A DNA stretch of 64,000 nucleotides, from assembly GCA_900769875.1 (NCBI GenBank), contig CAAGII010000036.1, positions 27,545 through 91,544 on the forward strand, in the 5' to 3' direction. The notes beneath the pieces were generated by a model. The model did no database searches, had not been told where the DNA came from, and saw only the letters and a program-made list of their open reading frames with translations. Positions 1 to 9,329 of this stretch are shown in pieces. Origin of the DNA: Clostridia bacterium (GTDB lineage Bacteria; Bacillota; Clostridia; Christensenellales; Aristaeellaceae). The position numbers and the translations under genes are program-made. Position 1 is the stretch's first letter, and every line of letters starts with the position of its first letter.

Positions 1-2265
1 GCAAGAGTGCAGTGCTCGGGCAAGCTGAATCTGCGCGCACAGCCAACCGCTGAGGCGGAGGTTCGGTCGATGATCCCCTCCGGCGAGGTACTGAGCGTGT
101 TTTCCGTGGGCGACAGGTGGGCGCATGTGCAGTATGGCGCCACATCCGGCTATTGCTCGGTGGATTTCCTGCAGATGCTGGACGTCTACCCCTATGCGGT
201 GACGCTTGGCGGCAGCATGATTGCCACGGTGAAAACGGAATCCCAGTCCGGCGTGGTGAATCTCCGCGCTTCCGCATCTACTACAGCCGAAAGCCTCGCC
301 ACCCTGCGCAATGGCGAGCAGGTCACGGTGCTTCAAAGCGACGGAAGCTGGTGTCGCGTGCAGTACGGTCAGCAGAAGGGCTACATTCGCGCGGATCTGA
401 TCTCCGGCGGTACGGTACAGGCTGCGCCTACCGAAACTGCAAGACCCGAGACCGCGCCCGTGCTGCCGGGCACAGAGCAGGAGGCCATTGTGCAGACGCC
501 CTCCGGCACGCTCAATCTCCGCGAGCAGCCAAGCGACACAAGCCGTGTGCTGACGCGCCTGCCCAGGGGCGAGAGCGTGGTGGTGACAAGCCGCGGAGAG
601 AAGTGGAGCGCTGTGCGCTACGGCTCGCAGACGGGCTATGTGCAGACCGCTTATCTGCGCTTCACGGATGATGACGCGCAGGGAATCCGTCCCATTGGCT
701 GGGCAACAGTTGTAACCACGCGCGGAAGCCTGAACCTGCGCAGTCAGGCCAGGGCAGGCAGCAAGGTGCTGATGCAGATACCGCAGAACGCCCGCGTCGC
801 GGTGCTTGGCGTGAGCGGAAGCTGGTCACGGGTGTTGTATGCCGAGACAACCGGCTATGTCCTCTCCTCCTATCTGAGGATGGACAGCGCGGTCACGCCT
901 GCGCCCACAACGCAGTCCGCCACATGGGCGACCGTCGTAACCTCTGACGGAAGTCTCAACCTCCGCGCGACGCCCTCCTCCAAGGGCAGGAAGCTGACCA
1001 CCATCCCGCAGGGCACGCGTCTTGCCATCCAGAAGGTGGAGGGACAGTGGGCGCTGACGAGCTATCAGGGCGCGGTCGGGTATGTGATGACGCAATATCT
1101 TACCTTTGATGCGCAGACGACGCCCGATGCCGAGCGTGGCGCGTCCGCGTGGGTTGCGTCCAATCTTGAAAGGGGTGTGCGGGTGCGCGCACTGCCCTCC
1201 ACAAGCGCTGAAATCATCATGACGCTCCCGGCCTCCGAGCCTGTGCTGGTCATCAGGTACGGCGACGAGTGGTGCTCGGTGCAGTGCGGCAATCTGACAG
1301 GCTATATCATGACCAGCTTCCTGACCTGGGAGGAGCCGCCGCAGCAGCCGACGGTTGCGTGGGTGAGCAATGCGGTGAACAACGGCGTGCATATGCGCAA
1401 ACAGGCCTCCGACCGGTCGGATATTCTGGTAACGCTGATAGCAAACGAGCCCGTGACGGTGCTCCATTATGGCGACGAGTGGTCGAAGGTGCAGTGGAAC
1501 AACCTTGTCGGCTATATGATGACGCAGTTTTTGACCTTCAATCCCTCCTCCGCGCAGGCGACGCTGCCCGCGCCCACGGGCGAGGCAACGGTGCATGACG
1601 TGGCGTGGGTGATCGACGGACTCACAAGCGGATTGCGGCTGCGCGCGAAGGCTTCCTCCAAGGGCGAGGTGCTTGCGCTGCTGGACTCGGGTACGCAGCT
1701 GATGGTCATCAATCGCGGCAGCACCTGGACACAGGTGCGCTGGAACAGCCTGAACGGCTATGTCAAGACCAGCTATCTCCGCTTTGAACCGGAGGAAACC
1801 GAGGCCGCAGAATCCGCTGTGCGGATCGTCCGGACAGACAGCGGCGGCCTGAACCTGCGCCTGAAGCCTGACAGGCAATCGAGCGTGCTTGCCGTGCTCC
1901 CGCAGGGGAGCGAGGTAACGCTGCTTGAGGAGAGAAACGGCTGGTGCAAGGTTACCGCGCAGGGCAAGACAGGCTATGTGATGAGCCAATATCTTGCGCT
2001 GCCGGGGAGCGGTGGAGGCGCCCAGCCGTCGTCCGGCGCAACCTATGATCCGACGCTTCGCGAGGTATGGGGTGTGCTGGCGCTGGTCAACATGACCACG
2101 CATATGCCGCTCTACACATGGTGCGATGAAAGCGCGCCGATGCTGGGCTATGTGCCGCGCGGCGCGACGGTCGAGGTGTTGGAGACGGGCGATACGTGGA
2201 GCATGATGATGTACGGAGGAGTGAGCGGCTATTGCCTGACGAGCAGTCTTGCGTGGATCAACTGA
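1..2265 (+). CDS. Multi-SH3b-repeat cell-wall protein (5' end outside window)
   Basis: The frame is open from the first base, and the first visible residues are already inside a repeat, so the start lies upstream. The GTG at position 7 is not credible as the true start. About ten tandem bacterial SH3 (SH3b) repeats are visible. Each begins with a strand like GSLNLRA and ends in GY(V/I/M)xxxYL about 50 residues later, separated by short Thr/Pro/Ala linkers. SH3b repeats usually bind peptidoglycan or other surface polymers, so the protein is probably exported and wall-associated. No catalytic domain is seen in the visible part. The last repeat is divergent (TTHMPLYTW in place of LNLR). The stop overlaps the region where the next gene starts. 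Confidence 0.85.
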   Translation, partial: ARVQCSGKLNLRAQPTAEAEVRSMIPSGEVLSVFSVGDRWAHVQYGATSGYCSVDFLQMLDVYPYAVTLGGSMIATVKTESQSGVVNLRASASTTAESLATLRNGEQVTVLQSDGSWCRVQYGQQKGYIRADLISGGTVQAAPTETARPETAPVLPGTEQEAIVQTPSGTLNLREQPSDTSRVLTRLPRGESVVVTSRGEKWSAVRYGSQTGYVQTAYLRFTDDDAQGIRPIGWATVVTTRGSLNLRSQARAGSKVLMQIPQNARVAVLGVSGSWSRVLYAETTGYVLSSYLRMDSAVTPAPTTQSATWATVVTSDGSLNLRATPSSKGRKLTTIPQGTRLAIQKVEGQWALTSYQGAVGYVMTQYLTFDAQTTPDAERGASAWVASNLERGVRVRALPSTSAEIIMTLPASEPVLVIRYGDEWCSVQCGNLTGYIMTSFLTWEEPPQQPTVAWVSNAVNNGVHMRKQASDRSDILVTLIANEPVTVLHYGDEWSKVQWNNLVGYMMTQFLTFNPSSAQATLPAPTGEATVHDVAWVIDGLTSGLRLRAKASSKGEVLALLDSGTQLMVINRGSTWTQVRWNSLNGYVKTSYLRFEPEETEAAESAVRIVRTDSGGLNLRLKPDRQSSVLAVLPQGSEVTLLEERNGWCKVTAQGKTGYVMSQYLALPGSGGGAQPSSGATYDPTLREVWGVLALVNMTTHMPLYTWCDESAPMLGYVPRGATVEVLETGDTWSMMMYGGVSGYCLTSSLAWIN

Positions 2266-2996
2266 TGCGCGAGGGCGAAACGTTGGAGGATCTGCAGCTG
2301 AACGGGCTGCGCATCCTGCAGCGCCGCGGCGGCTTCCGCTACGGCATGGACGCGGTGCTGCTGAGCGATTTTGCGAGAGTCCCGCCGCGCGCGCATGTGG
2401 CGGACTTTGGCACCGGCACGGGCATCCTGCCGCTTCTGCTCTACGGTAGGGGGAAGGGCGCAAGCTTTGACGCCTTTGAGATTCAGGCGGAGATGGCGGA
2501 GATGGCGCAGCGCAGCATGCGCATCAACGCCTTGGAGGACACGGTGCGCGTACACTGCCTTTCCGTGACGCATGCGCCGGAGCTGCTTGGCCGGGGCAGC
2601 GTGAATGCGATTGTGTGCAATCCGCCCTACGGGGTGCACGGCGCCGCGCTGAAAAACCCGTCCGAAGCCCTGCGCCTTGCAAGGCATCAGGACGAGGACG
2701 GGCTGCTCGGCTGGTTTCGCGCCGCGCACGCGCTGCTCACGGGAAAGGGACGCATGGCGCTGATCTATCCCGCGCCGCGTATGCTGGAATTGATGCGGCA
2801 GATGGAGCAGGCGCACATCACGCCCAAGCGCTTCCGCCTTGTGTATCCGCGCGCCGATCAGCCCGCGAACCTTGTGCTGCTGGAGGGCGTGAAGGACGCC
2901 AAACCCATGCTGCACCCGGAGCCGCCGCTGATCGTGTACGAGATGGACGGAGCGCCGACGGCGGAGCTGCGGCGTATTTATCATCAAACGCTGTGA
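2253..2996 (+). CDS. TrmN6-like tRNA1(Val) adenine methyltransferase family protein
   Basis: A class I SAM-dependent methyltransferase of about 247 aa. The SAM-binding loop DFGTGTG lies at residues 51-57 and the amino-methyltransferase motif NPPY at 123-126. The N-terminal block LEDLQLNGLRILQ followed by GMDAVLLSDF is typical of the YfiC/TrmN6 group, which methylates N6 of A37 in tRNA1(Val). Starts are GTG 2253, chosen because it gives the usual short lead before the conserved block, or ATG 2265, which overlaps the preceding TGA. The gene overlaps the SH3b gene and is convergent with tspO, with only 2 bases between them. The family is clear, but the exact tRNA substrate is inferred. Confidence 0.82.
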   Translation: MDQLMREGETLEDLQLNGLRILQRRGGFRYGMDAVLLSDFARVPPRAHVADFGTGTGILPLLLYGRGKGASFDAFEIQAEMAEMAQRSMRINALEDTVRVHCLSVTHAPELLGRGSVNAIVCNPPYGVHGAALKNPSEALRLARHQDEDGLLGWFRAAHALLTGKGRMALIYPAPRMLELMRQMEQAHITPKRFRLVYPRADQPANLVLLEGVKDAKPMLHPEPPLIVYEMDGAPTAELRRIYHQTL

Positions 2997-2998
2997 GA

Positions 2999-3478
2999 TC
3001 AGTTGAGCCGCGCAATGGCGAAATTGAGCGCGCCCGCGAAGGTCGTCCAAAGCAGATAGGGCACCATCAGCCACCCGGCAGTACGGCTCTGACAGGCGAA
3101 AAGCAGCAGCGTGTAGATCACCAGTCCCCAGAGGAGCGACAGCACAACAAATGCAAGCCCGTACGCCTGCATCACAAAGAAAACCCATGGCCAGGCAAGG
3201 TTCACCGCCAGCTGGAGAGCATACAGCACAAGCGCGGTTTTCCAGCCCGGCCTTTTTTCGCGCCATACATACCACGCGCCCGCAGCCATCATGGCGTAGA
3301 GGATCGTCCACGCAACGGGAAACACCCAGCCGCCCGGCGCGAAGGACGGCTTGACCAGCCCCTGGTACACCTGCATGCTGCCCCGCGTCAGCAGCGCGTT
3401 CAGCGCGCCCGCGCCAAGCGTGATGCCCTCCAGAACAAGCAGGGAACGCCATGGAATCGTCTTTTTTTCCTCCGACAC
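2999..3478 (-). CDS. tspO: TspO/MBR family tryptophan-rich membrane protein
   Basis: A small integral membrane protein of about 159 aa with five predicted membrane spans and many Trp residues. It has the family blocks PSFAPGGWVFPVAWTILY near the N-terminus and LAWPWVFF in the middle. TspO/MBR proteins bind tetrapyrroles and related ligands and are linked to porphyrin or stress handling; in bacteria the role varies. GTG 3478 is chosen because GAGGTGA sits 5 bases upstream of it. GTG 3487 and ATG 3484 are in frame, but they overlap or abut that ribosome-binding site. The gene is convergent with the methyltransferase gene. Confidence 0.88.
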   Translation of the reverse strand: MSEEKKTIPWRSLLVLEGITLGAGALNALLTRGSMQVYQGLVKPSFAPGGWVFPVAWTILYAMMAAGAWYVWREKRPGWKTALVLYALQLAVNLAWPWVFFVMQAYGLAFVVLSLLWGLVIYTLLLFACQSRTAGWLMVPYLLWTTFAGALNFAIARLN

Positions 3479-3557
3479 GATCATCACCTCAGTGTTATGC
3501 TATCGGGATCAGGGCGTTCTTATGCGTGGGCATGCGGCTTTACGCCGGCGCGGTTTC

Positions 3558-3586
3558 TTGACATTTGCGAGAATTGCAGGTATCAT
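3558..3586 (+). promoter_or_regulatory. Sigma-A promoter of the flavoprotein gene
   Basis: TTGACA at 3558-3563 and TATCAT at 3581-3586 are separated by 17 bases. The start codon at 3610 is only about 17 bases from the expected transcription start, so the leader is very short. Confidence 0.7.
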
Positions 3587-3609
3587 GCACCTGTCAGGGG
3601 GTGGATGAT

Positions 3610-4839
3610 GTGCCGGATGTGATCGTGATCGGCGGTGGCGCGGCGGGCATGGCGGCAGCCATCGCGGCGGCGGAGTGCGGAGAGAGCGTGCTGCTGCTTG
3701 AGAGAATGGACCGCGTGGGGAAAAAGCTGCTTGCCACGGGCAACGGGCGCTGCAATCTGATGAATACCGGCGCGCCGCGGTATCCGGGCGGCGAAGTGTT
3801 CGCAAGGGCGGTGCTTGCCCGCTGCGGCGCACAGGAGCAGCGCAGGTTCTGGCTATCTCATGGTCTGAACATGCGTAGCGAGGAAGGCGGAAGAGTCTAC
3901 CCCGCCAGCGGACAGGCGACCACCGTGCTGGACGTGCTCCGCCTCGCGCTGGAGGCCTGCCATGTGCAGACGCTGACAGGCACGGCTGTGACCGCGCTGC
4001 AAAGAAGGAACGGCGCGTGGCAGGTGCACACCGGTCACGGCTCACACAGGGCGATGCGCGTGATTGTCGCGTGCGGCGGCTGCGCTCAACCTAAGCTCGG
4101 CAGCGACGGCAGCGGCTATGCGCTGCTGCGCAGCGCCGGACACCGCATGGTCCCGGTGCAGCCCGCGCTGACGCAGATTGAAACGGATACCGCGCCTATT
4201 CGCGGATTGAGCGGCATCCGGCTCAAATGCAGCGTGATGGTGGAGCGGCATGGCCATACAATGCACCGCGAGCAGGGCGAGGCGCTGCTGACGGATTACG
4301 GCGTGAGCGGCGTGTGCGTGATGCAGTGCGCGCGCTATGCGCGCAAGGGCGATCAGCTGGTGCTGGATCTCCTGCCCGCCATGGGCTTGGAACGCCCGGA
4401 GGAAGCGCTCGGGCAGCTTGCCATGCGGCACGGGCAATGGAAGCATCAGCCAATGGAGAGCCTGCTGACCGGCTTATGCGTGCCGCGTCTCGCGTCGGCG
4501 CTGTGCAGGGCGGCCGGCGTGTCGGTGCGCGAGCGCCTGATTGGCAGCCTGACGGAGGACGAGATGCGTCGCCTTGTATCGCAGATGAGCGGGCTGTGCT
4601 TGACGGTTCGCGGCGTGAAGGGCTACGATACGGCGCAGGTGACAAGCGGTGGCATCGCGACGGATGATTTCGACCCCGCAACGCTCATGTCGCGCCTTGC
4701 CGGTGGCTTGCATGCCGCAGGCGAGGTGCTGGATGTGGACGGCGACTGCGGCGGCTTCAACCTGATGTTTGCCTTCGGCAGCGGACTGCTTGCCGGACTG
4801 AATGGAAGAAACGCCCCCTGGCAGGGCGGCTTGAGGTGA
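3610..4839 (+). CDS. HI0933/BaiN-family FAD-dependent oxidoreductase
   Basis: A flavoprotein of about 409 aa. The dinucleotide-binding motif GGGAAG is at residues 8-13, followed by the family block KKLLATGNGRCNLMN and a C-terminal FAD block (AGEVLDVDGDCGGFNL). This is the HI0933 (aminoacetone oxidase-like) group, which includes the clostridial bile-acid enzyme BaiN. Most members have no defined substrate, so a steroid or bile-acid role is only a possibility. GTG 3610 is chosen for its fit to the family start MPDVIVIGGG and the GGGGG ribosome-binding site just upstream. An upstream in-frame ATG at 3565 lies inside the promoter region. The tex gene follows 4 bases after the stop. Confidence 0.85.
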   Translation: MPDVIVIGGGAAGMAAAIAAAECGESVLLLERMDRVGKKLLATGNGRCNLMNTGAPRYPGGEVFARAVLARCGAQEQRRFWLSHGLNMRSEEGGRVYPASGQATTVLDVLRLALEACHVQTLTGTAVTALQRRNGAWQVHTGHGSHRAMRVIVACGGCAQPKLGSDGSGYALLRSAGHRMVPVQPALTQIETDTAPIRGLSGIRLKCSVMVERHGHTMHREQGEALLTDYGVSGVCVMQCARYARKGDQLVLDLLPAMGLERPEEALGQLAMRHGQWKHQPMESLLTGLCVPRLASALCRAAGVSVRERLIGSLTEDEMRRLVSQMSGLCLTVRGVKGYDTAQVTSGGIATDDFDPATLMSRLAGGLHAAGEVLDVDGDCGGFNLMFAFGSGLLAGLNGRNAPWQGGLR

Positions 4840-4843
4840 AGAG

Positions 4844-7000
4844 ATGACGATTACGGAAGCGCTTTGCAGGGAGTTTGCGATTCAGCCGTGGCAGGCGGAG
4901 GCGGTGGTCAGCTTGCTGGACGAGGGGGCGACGGTGCCTTTTATCGCGCGTTACCGCAAGGAGAAGCACGGCGAGCTGGACGACCAGACGCTGCGCGCGA
5001 TGGCTGAGAGGCTGACCGCGCTGCGCAGGCTGGATGAGCGCCGCGCGGAAATCGCGGAAAGCCTGCGCAAGCTGGAGAAGTGGACGCAGGAGCTGCAGCA
5101 GGCCATCGACAGCGCCGACAGCATGGCGCGCCTGGAGGATATCTACCGTCCCTACCGCCCCAGGCGCCGCACGCGCGCGATGATCGCCAGAGAAAAGGGA
5201 CTTGAGCCGCTGTCCGATCTTCTGCTGCTCCAGCTGAGCAGGGCAAGGAGCGAGGAGGAACTGGCGCGGGGCTTTGTCAACAGTGATCAGGGTGTGGAGG
5301 ATGCAACGGCGGCGCTGCAGGGCGCCATGGACATCATTGCCGAGCGCGTGAGCGATGATCCGGCGGTGCGCATGCGCCTCAAGCAGCTGTATGCCCGCGA
5401 GTGTCAGGTGGCGACCCGCGCCACAAAGGAAGAGGACAGCGTTTACCGCATGTACTACGACTACAGCGAGCCAATGCGCTCCATGCCGCCGCATCGCGTA
5501 CTTGCGATGAACCGCGGCGAGAAGGAGGGCTACCTCAAGGTTGCGCTGAAGGTGGATGAGGGACGCGCCCTTGCGGCTGTATGCGCGGATTATGTGCTTC
5601 ACACGGGCAGCATGGCGACAGCGTATGTGGAGCGTGCCTGCACGGACAGCTACAGCCGCCTGATCGCGCCGAGCCTCGATACCGAATTGAGAAACGAAAT
5701 GACCGAGCGCGCGCAGAAGGCAGCCATCGGCGTGTTTGCGCTCAATCTCAAGCCGCTTCTGATGCAGCCACCCGTTCGTGGCAAGGTGGCGATGGGGCTT
5801 GATCCAGGCATCCGCACGGGCTGCAAGGTAGCTGTGGTGGACGCAACGGGTCGTGTGCTGGATACGGCGGTGATTTTCCCGCTTCCTCAGAATCACCAGG
5901 TGGAGCAGGCGAAGGAAAAGGTGAAGGCGCTCATCCGCCGTCACGGCGTGAGTATTGTCGCCATTGGCAATGGCACCGCGAGCCGCGAGACGGAGCAGTT
6001 CTTTGCCGGGGTGATGCGCGAGATGAACCTTGGCAGCGCGCTGAGCTACATGGTGGTCAGCGAGGCGGGCGCGAGCGTGTATTCGGCAAGCAAGCTGGCG
6101 GCGGAGGAGTTTCCGCACTTTGACGTCACGCTGCGTTCGGCGGTTTCGATTGCGCGCAGGCTGCAGGATCCGCTGGCGGAGCTGGTGAAGATTGATCCCA
6201 AGGCCATCGGCGTGGGGCAGTATCAGCACGATTTGAAGGAATCCGAGCTGGACGTGGCGCTGTCCGGCGTGGTGGAGGACTGTGTAAACGCAGTGGGCGT
6301 GGATGTGAATACCGCAAGTCCCAGCCTTCTTGCGCATGTATCCGGCGTGAACGCGACGGTTGCGAGGAACATTGTGGCATACCGCGAGGAGAACGGCCCC
6401 TTCACAACCCGTGCGCAGCTCAAAAAGGTGCCCAAGCTCGGGCCGAAGGCGTTTGAGCAGTGCGCGGGCTTCCTGCGCATTGCCGGCGGCAGGGAGCTGA
6501 TGGAGAACACGGGCGTGCATCCGGAAAGCTATGCCGCCGCGAAGGCGCTGCTTGCCCATTTTTCCCTGACGCCTGCGCAGGCTGCTGCGGGTCAGCTTGC
6601 TCCCCTTGCGGAGCAGACCGGCTATGACGCGCTGGCAGGGCTGCTCCATGTGGGCGAACCGACGCTCCGCGATATTGTGCGCGAGCTGAGCAAGCCGGGC
6701 CGCGATCCGCGCGACGAGCTGCCTCCGCCGCTGATGCGAACCGATGTGTGCAGCATGGACGATCTCGTTCCGGGTCTTGAAATGCGCGGCACCGTGCGCA
6801 ATGTGACGGATTTTGGCGCGTTTGTGGATATCGGCGTGCATCGCGACGGGCTGGTGCATATCAGCCAGTTCGGAAGGCGCGTCAGGCATCCCAGCGAGGC
6901 CGTGCGCGTCGGCGATGTGGTGACGGTGTACGTGCTGGAGGTGGACAAGCAGAAAAACCGCATCAGCCTCACCATGCAAAGGCCCGAGCACCATACTTGA
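4844..7000 (+). CDS. tex: Tex family RNA-binding transcription accessory protein
   Basis: A full-length Tex protein of 718 aa. The N-terminal Tex block contains VPFIARYRKEKHGELDD. A central YqgF/RNase H-like domain follows, with GLDPGIRTGCKVAVVD near residue 320. Helix-hairpin-helix elements lie near residue 500, and a C-terminal S1 RNA-binding domain (about 640-712) carries GTVRNVTDFGAFVDIG. Tex proteins associate with transcription elongation complexes and nucleic acid. The ATG follows GAGGTGAAG. The gene is probably co-transcribed with the flavoprotein gene 4 bases upstream. Its TGA stop is shared with the -35 box of the next gene. Confidence 0.97.
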   Translation: MTITEALCREFAIQPWQAEAVVSLLDEGATVPFIARYRKEKHGELDDQTLRAMAERLTALRRLDERRAEIAESLRKLEKWTQELQQAIDSADSMARLEDIYRPYRPRRRTRAMIAREKGLEPLSDLLLLQLSRARSEEELARGFVNSDQGVEDATAALQGAMDIIAERVSDDPAVRMRLKQLYARECQVATRATKEEDSVYRMYYDYSEPMRSMPPHRVLAMNRGEKEGYLKVALKVDEGRALAAVCADYVLHTGSMATAYVERACTDSYSRLIAPSLDTELRNEMTERAQKAAIGVFALNLKPLLMQPPVRGKVAMGLDPGIRTGCKVAVVDATGRVLDTAVIFPLPQNHQVEQAKEKVKALIRRHGVSIVAIGNGTASRETEQFFAGVMREMNLGSALSYMVVSEAGASVYSASKLAAEEFPHFDVTLRSAVSIARRLQDPLAELVKIDPKAIGVGQYQHDLKESELDVALSGVVEDCVNAVGVDVNTASPSLLAHVSGVNATVARNIVAYREENGPFTTRAQLKKVPKLGPKAFEQCAGFLRIAGGRELMENTGVHPESYAAAKALLAHFSLTPAQAAAGQLAPLAEQTGYDALAGLLHVGEPTLRDIVRELSKPGRDPRDELPPPLMRTDVCSMDDLVPGLEMRGTVRNVTDFGAFVDIGVHRDGLVHISQFGRRVRHPSEAVRVGDVVTVYVLEVDKQKNRISLTMQRPEHHT

Positions 7001-7025
7001 CAGCGGAGCCTGTTACGCATATACT
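6997..7025 (+). promoter_or_regulatory. Sigma-A promoter overlapping the tex stop codon
   Basis: TTGACA (6997-7002) and TATACT (7020-7025) have 17-base spacing, which is near consensus. The TGA stop of tex lies within the -35 hexamer. The promoter reads into the transglutaminase-like gene. Confidence 0.75.
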
Positions 7026-7060
7026 TATGGAAAGAGTAGCCCTTGAAAGGGGATATACGC

Positions 7061-8482
7061 ATGAAAAAGTGGCTGACACTGCTCGTCTGCCTTGTGGCAA
7101 TGACCATCACCATCTCTCTTGCCGAGGACGGTCCCACGGGCGGTCTGCGGCTGATTGAATTCAGTCCGCGCCTGACGGCAAGGGCGCTGAGCGTCTCCGA
7201 CGTTACCTTTTCGTACGGTAGCCTTCAGACCGGTGTGGCTGCAACGTTTTCCGCCACGGGAGGCGGGGAGGACTACACCTACTGCCTGGCGGTTGCGGTA
7301 GATTGGTCGGAAAGCTACCAGTGTATTTACGATTCGATGGGCGACACGGAATTCACCTATACCTTCTATCAGCCTGGCGAGCAGGGGACGTACGCGATCT
7401 TCGCGCTGGATGAGTCGGGCAATGTGGATGCGTTCGAGCTTTTGACGGTCGGCGGCAAGGATTATCTTGACGAGCGGCTGAACGAGATCATCGCAAAGTG
7501 TCCTTCGGGAGATGACTATACCAGGGCGCTCTGGCTGCATGACTATCTCGCGTCCGGCACCTATTATGACTATTCGCTCCGCTATCACGGCGCGGATGTG
7601 CTGCTCATGAAGGGCTATGGCGTGTGCCAGAGCTACAGCGCGGCTTACCGCATGCTGCTGGGCAAGCTGGGCATCGCCTGCGATGTGGTCGAGGCTCCCG
7701 CCATGAGCCACGCGTGGAATGCCGTGAAGCTGAACGGCAGCTGGTATGAGGTGGACGTGACATGGGACACTCCCGGCAAGGGCACAGGCAGCAGCGGTAA
7801 GCCTGCGGGCGAATGCGGACATACCTATTTCGCGCTGCCGAGCGAGCTGATGGGTTACAACCACTACGGCTATACCCGCACGGACTGCAACAGCATGGAG
7901 GACAACTATTTTGTCCGCAGCGGCGAAGCTGCCACCTGGCTGGAGCAGCCGCTTGCCGATATCGAGACCGCCATGGACGGCATGGATGCGTCCGTGCTTG
8001 TGACGCTGGAAACCGTCGGCTTTTCGGAGTGGTATTCCTCCAGCCGCCAGGATATTGCCGCCGCGGCGGTTGCCTGTGTGCTCAACGGCATGGAGTATGA
8101 GAATGAAAGAAAGGTGCCCTGCATTCTCGGCGCAAGCCATGTGCCCTCGCAGCGCGGCATGATGTCGCTGGAGATCACGGTGGAGGTTGCGTACGATGTG
8201 AGCGACAAGGCCGTGCTGCCCGCGGATGTGACAAGCGTTGGCGAAGGGGCGTTTGACGGCGCGTCCTTTGTATGCGTCCGCCTGCCTGAGGGTATGACCG
8301 ACATCGGCTCGCGTGCATTTGCTGATAACGGGCTGCTGGCCTATGTCTTTATACCCGACACGGTGGTGAGCATCGCGGATGATGCTTTTGCCGGCTGCCC
8401 GTATGTATCCATTATCACATCCTCCGACAGTGCGGCGGAAGCATGGGCTGTCCGCAATGGGATGGATTACGCCATCCGCTGA
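7061..8482 (+). CDS. Secreted transglutaminase-like protein with BspA-type repeats
   Basis: About 473 aa. A signal peptide (MKKWLTLLVCLVAMTITISLA) leads into a beta-rich N-terminal region. A transglutaminase/protease-like core follows, with Cys189 in GYGVCQSYS, His217 in MSHAWNAV and Asp232 in YEVDVTWD, so the full Cys-His-Asp triad is present. The C-terminal 90 residues look like LRR_5/BspA repeats (VTSVGEGAFDGASF, IGSRAFADNG, SIADDAFAGCP). Such proteins are exported or surface-bound cysteine hydrolases or crosslinkers; the substrate is unknown. ATG 7061 follows AAAGGGGA. The gene has its own strong promoter just upstream. Confidence 0.85.
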   Translation: MKKWLTLLVCLVAMTITISLAEDGPTGGLRLIEFSPRLTARALSVSDVTFSYGSLQTGVAATFSATGGGEDYTYCLAVAVDWSESYQCIYDSMGDTEFTYTFYQPGEQGTYAIFALDESGNVDAFELLTVGGKDYLDERLNEIIAKCPSGDDYTRALWLHDYLASGTYYDYSLRYHGADVLLMKGYGVCQSYSAAYRMLLGKLGIACDVVEAPAMSHAWNAVKLNGSWYEVDVTWDTPGKGTGSSGKPAGECGHTYFALPSELMGYNHYGYTRTDCNSMEDNYFVRSGEAATWLEQPLADIETAMDGMDASVLVTLETVGFSEWYSSSRQDIAAAAVACVLNGMEYENERKVPCILGASHVPSQRGMMSLEITVEVAYDVSDKAVLPADVTSVGEGAFDGASFVCVRLPEGMTDIGSRAFADNGLLAYVFIPDTVVSIADDAFAGCPYVSIITSSDSAAEAWAVRNGMDYAIR

Positions 8483-8567
8483 GATACGGGGAAATGAAGC
8501 ATCCATTTTCCGGGAGGCGACCGCGGACCGATCAGCCTTCCGGCATGAAGAACAAGGAGGAACGCTT

Positions 8568-9329
8568 ATGCTGCTTGGTGCACAAACCTACACCGTGCGC
8601 GATTACACGCAGAACGAACGCGACTTCAGGGAGACCATACGGCGCATCGCGGCGCTTGGCTACAGCTGCGTGCAGCTTTCGGCCATCGGCAATATCCCGG
8701 TGGAGGCGCAGCGCGAGGCCTGCGAGGAGAACGGGCTGCGGATCGTGCTGACCCATACGAATCCCGACCGCATCCTTAACGACCCTGCGGGCGTGATCCG
8801 TGATCACGAAAAGCTGGGCTGCGATTACATCGGCATTGGCATGATGCCGCCAAGGTATCAGACCGTCGAATGGATTGACCGCTTCGCACACGATTTCATG
8901 ACCCCCGCAAAGATGATCCGCGACGCGGGCAAGCTGCTGATGTACCACAACCACAATCTGGAGTGGACACGGCTCGCGGACGGACGGCGCATCATGGATG
9001 TGCTGCTGGAGCAGATGCCTGCCGACGCGATGGGCGTGACGCTGGATACCTACTGGGTGCAGGCGGCAGGCGCGGATGTGCTGGAATGGATTGACCGCCT
9101 GCAGGATCGTATTCCGTGCGTCCATCTCAAGGATATGTCGGTGCGCGGCTTCGAGCAGCGGATGGCCGTGGTCGGCGAGGGTAATCTGAACTTTGGCAGG
9201 ATTCTTGAGAGGCTTCGCGCGCTGGGCAAAACGAAGTACCTGCTTGTGGAGCAGGACAACTGCTATGGCGAGAGTCCCTTTGACTGTCTGGAGCGCAGCT
9301 ATCGGAATATCAGGGAAATGGGGTATTGA
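8568..9329 (+). CDS. Sugar phosphate isomerase/epimerase (xylose isomerase-like TIM barrel)
   Basis: A single-domain protein of 253 aa in the AP endonuclease family 2/xylose isomerase-like fold. It starts MLLGAQTYTVRD and has the metal-site strand VTLDTYWVQAAG and the strand CVHLKDM with its Lys and Asp. The length is typical for inosose dehydratase/isomerase-type proteins. AAGGAGG lies 7-8 bases before ATG 8568. The stop overlaps the start of a Gfo/Idh/MocA dehydrogenase gene. The two probably act in sequence on a sugar, inositol or sugar acid; the substrate cannot be read from the sequence. Confidence 0.85.
   Translation: MLLGAQTYTVRDYTQNERDFRETIRRIAALGYSCVQLSAIGNIPVEAQREACEENGLRIVLTHTNPDRILNDPAGVIRDHEKLGCDYIGIGMMPPRYQTVEWIDRFAHDFMTPAKMIRDAGKLLMYHNHNLEWTRLADGRRIMDVLLEQMPADAMGVTLDTYWVQAAGADVLEWIDRLQDRIPCVHLKDMSVRGFEQRMAVVGEGNLNFGRILERLRALGKTKYLLVEQDNCYGESPFDCLERSYRNIREMGY

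Noticed and set aside
1..2265. Regular repeats that might suggest a CRISPR or DNA-level tandem array
   Set aside because: The repeats exist at protein level only, at about 50-70 residue spacing with divergent bases; no conserved short DNA repeat with spacers.
826..2463. A long open frame antisense to the SH3b repeats
   Set aside because: Its apparent repeats mirror the SH3b repeats on the other strand; no start signal or family match.
4757..6994. A long open frame antisense to tex (over 700 codons)
   Set aside because: Typical shadow of a GC-rich gene. It lacks a ribosome-binding site and any family similarity, and is rich in His/Arg/Ala as expected from reversed GC-rich codons.
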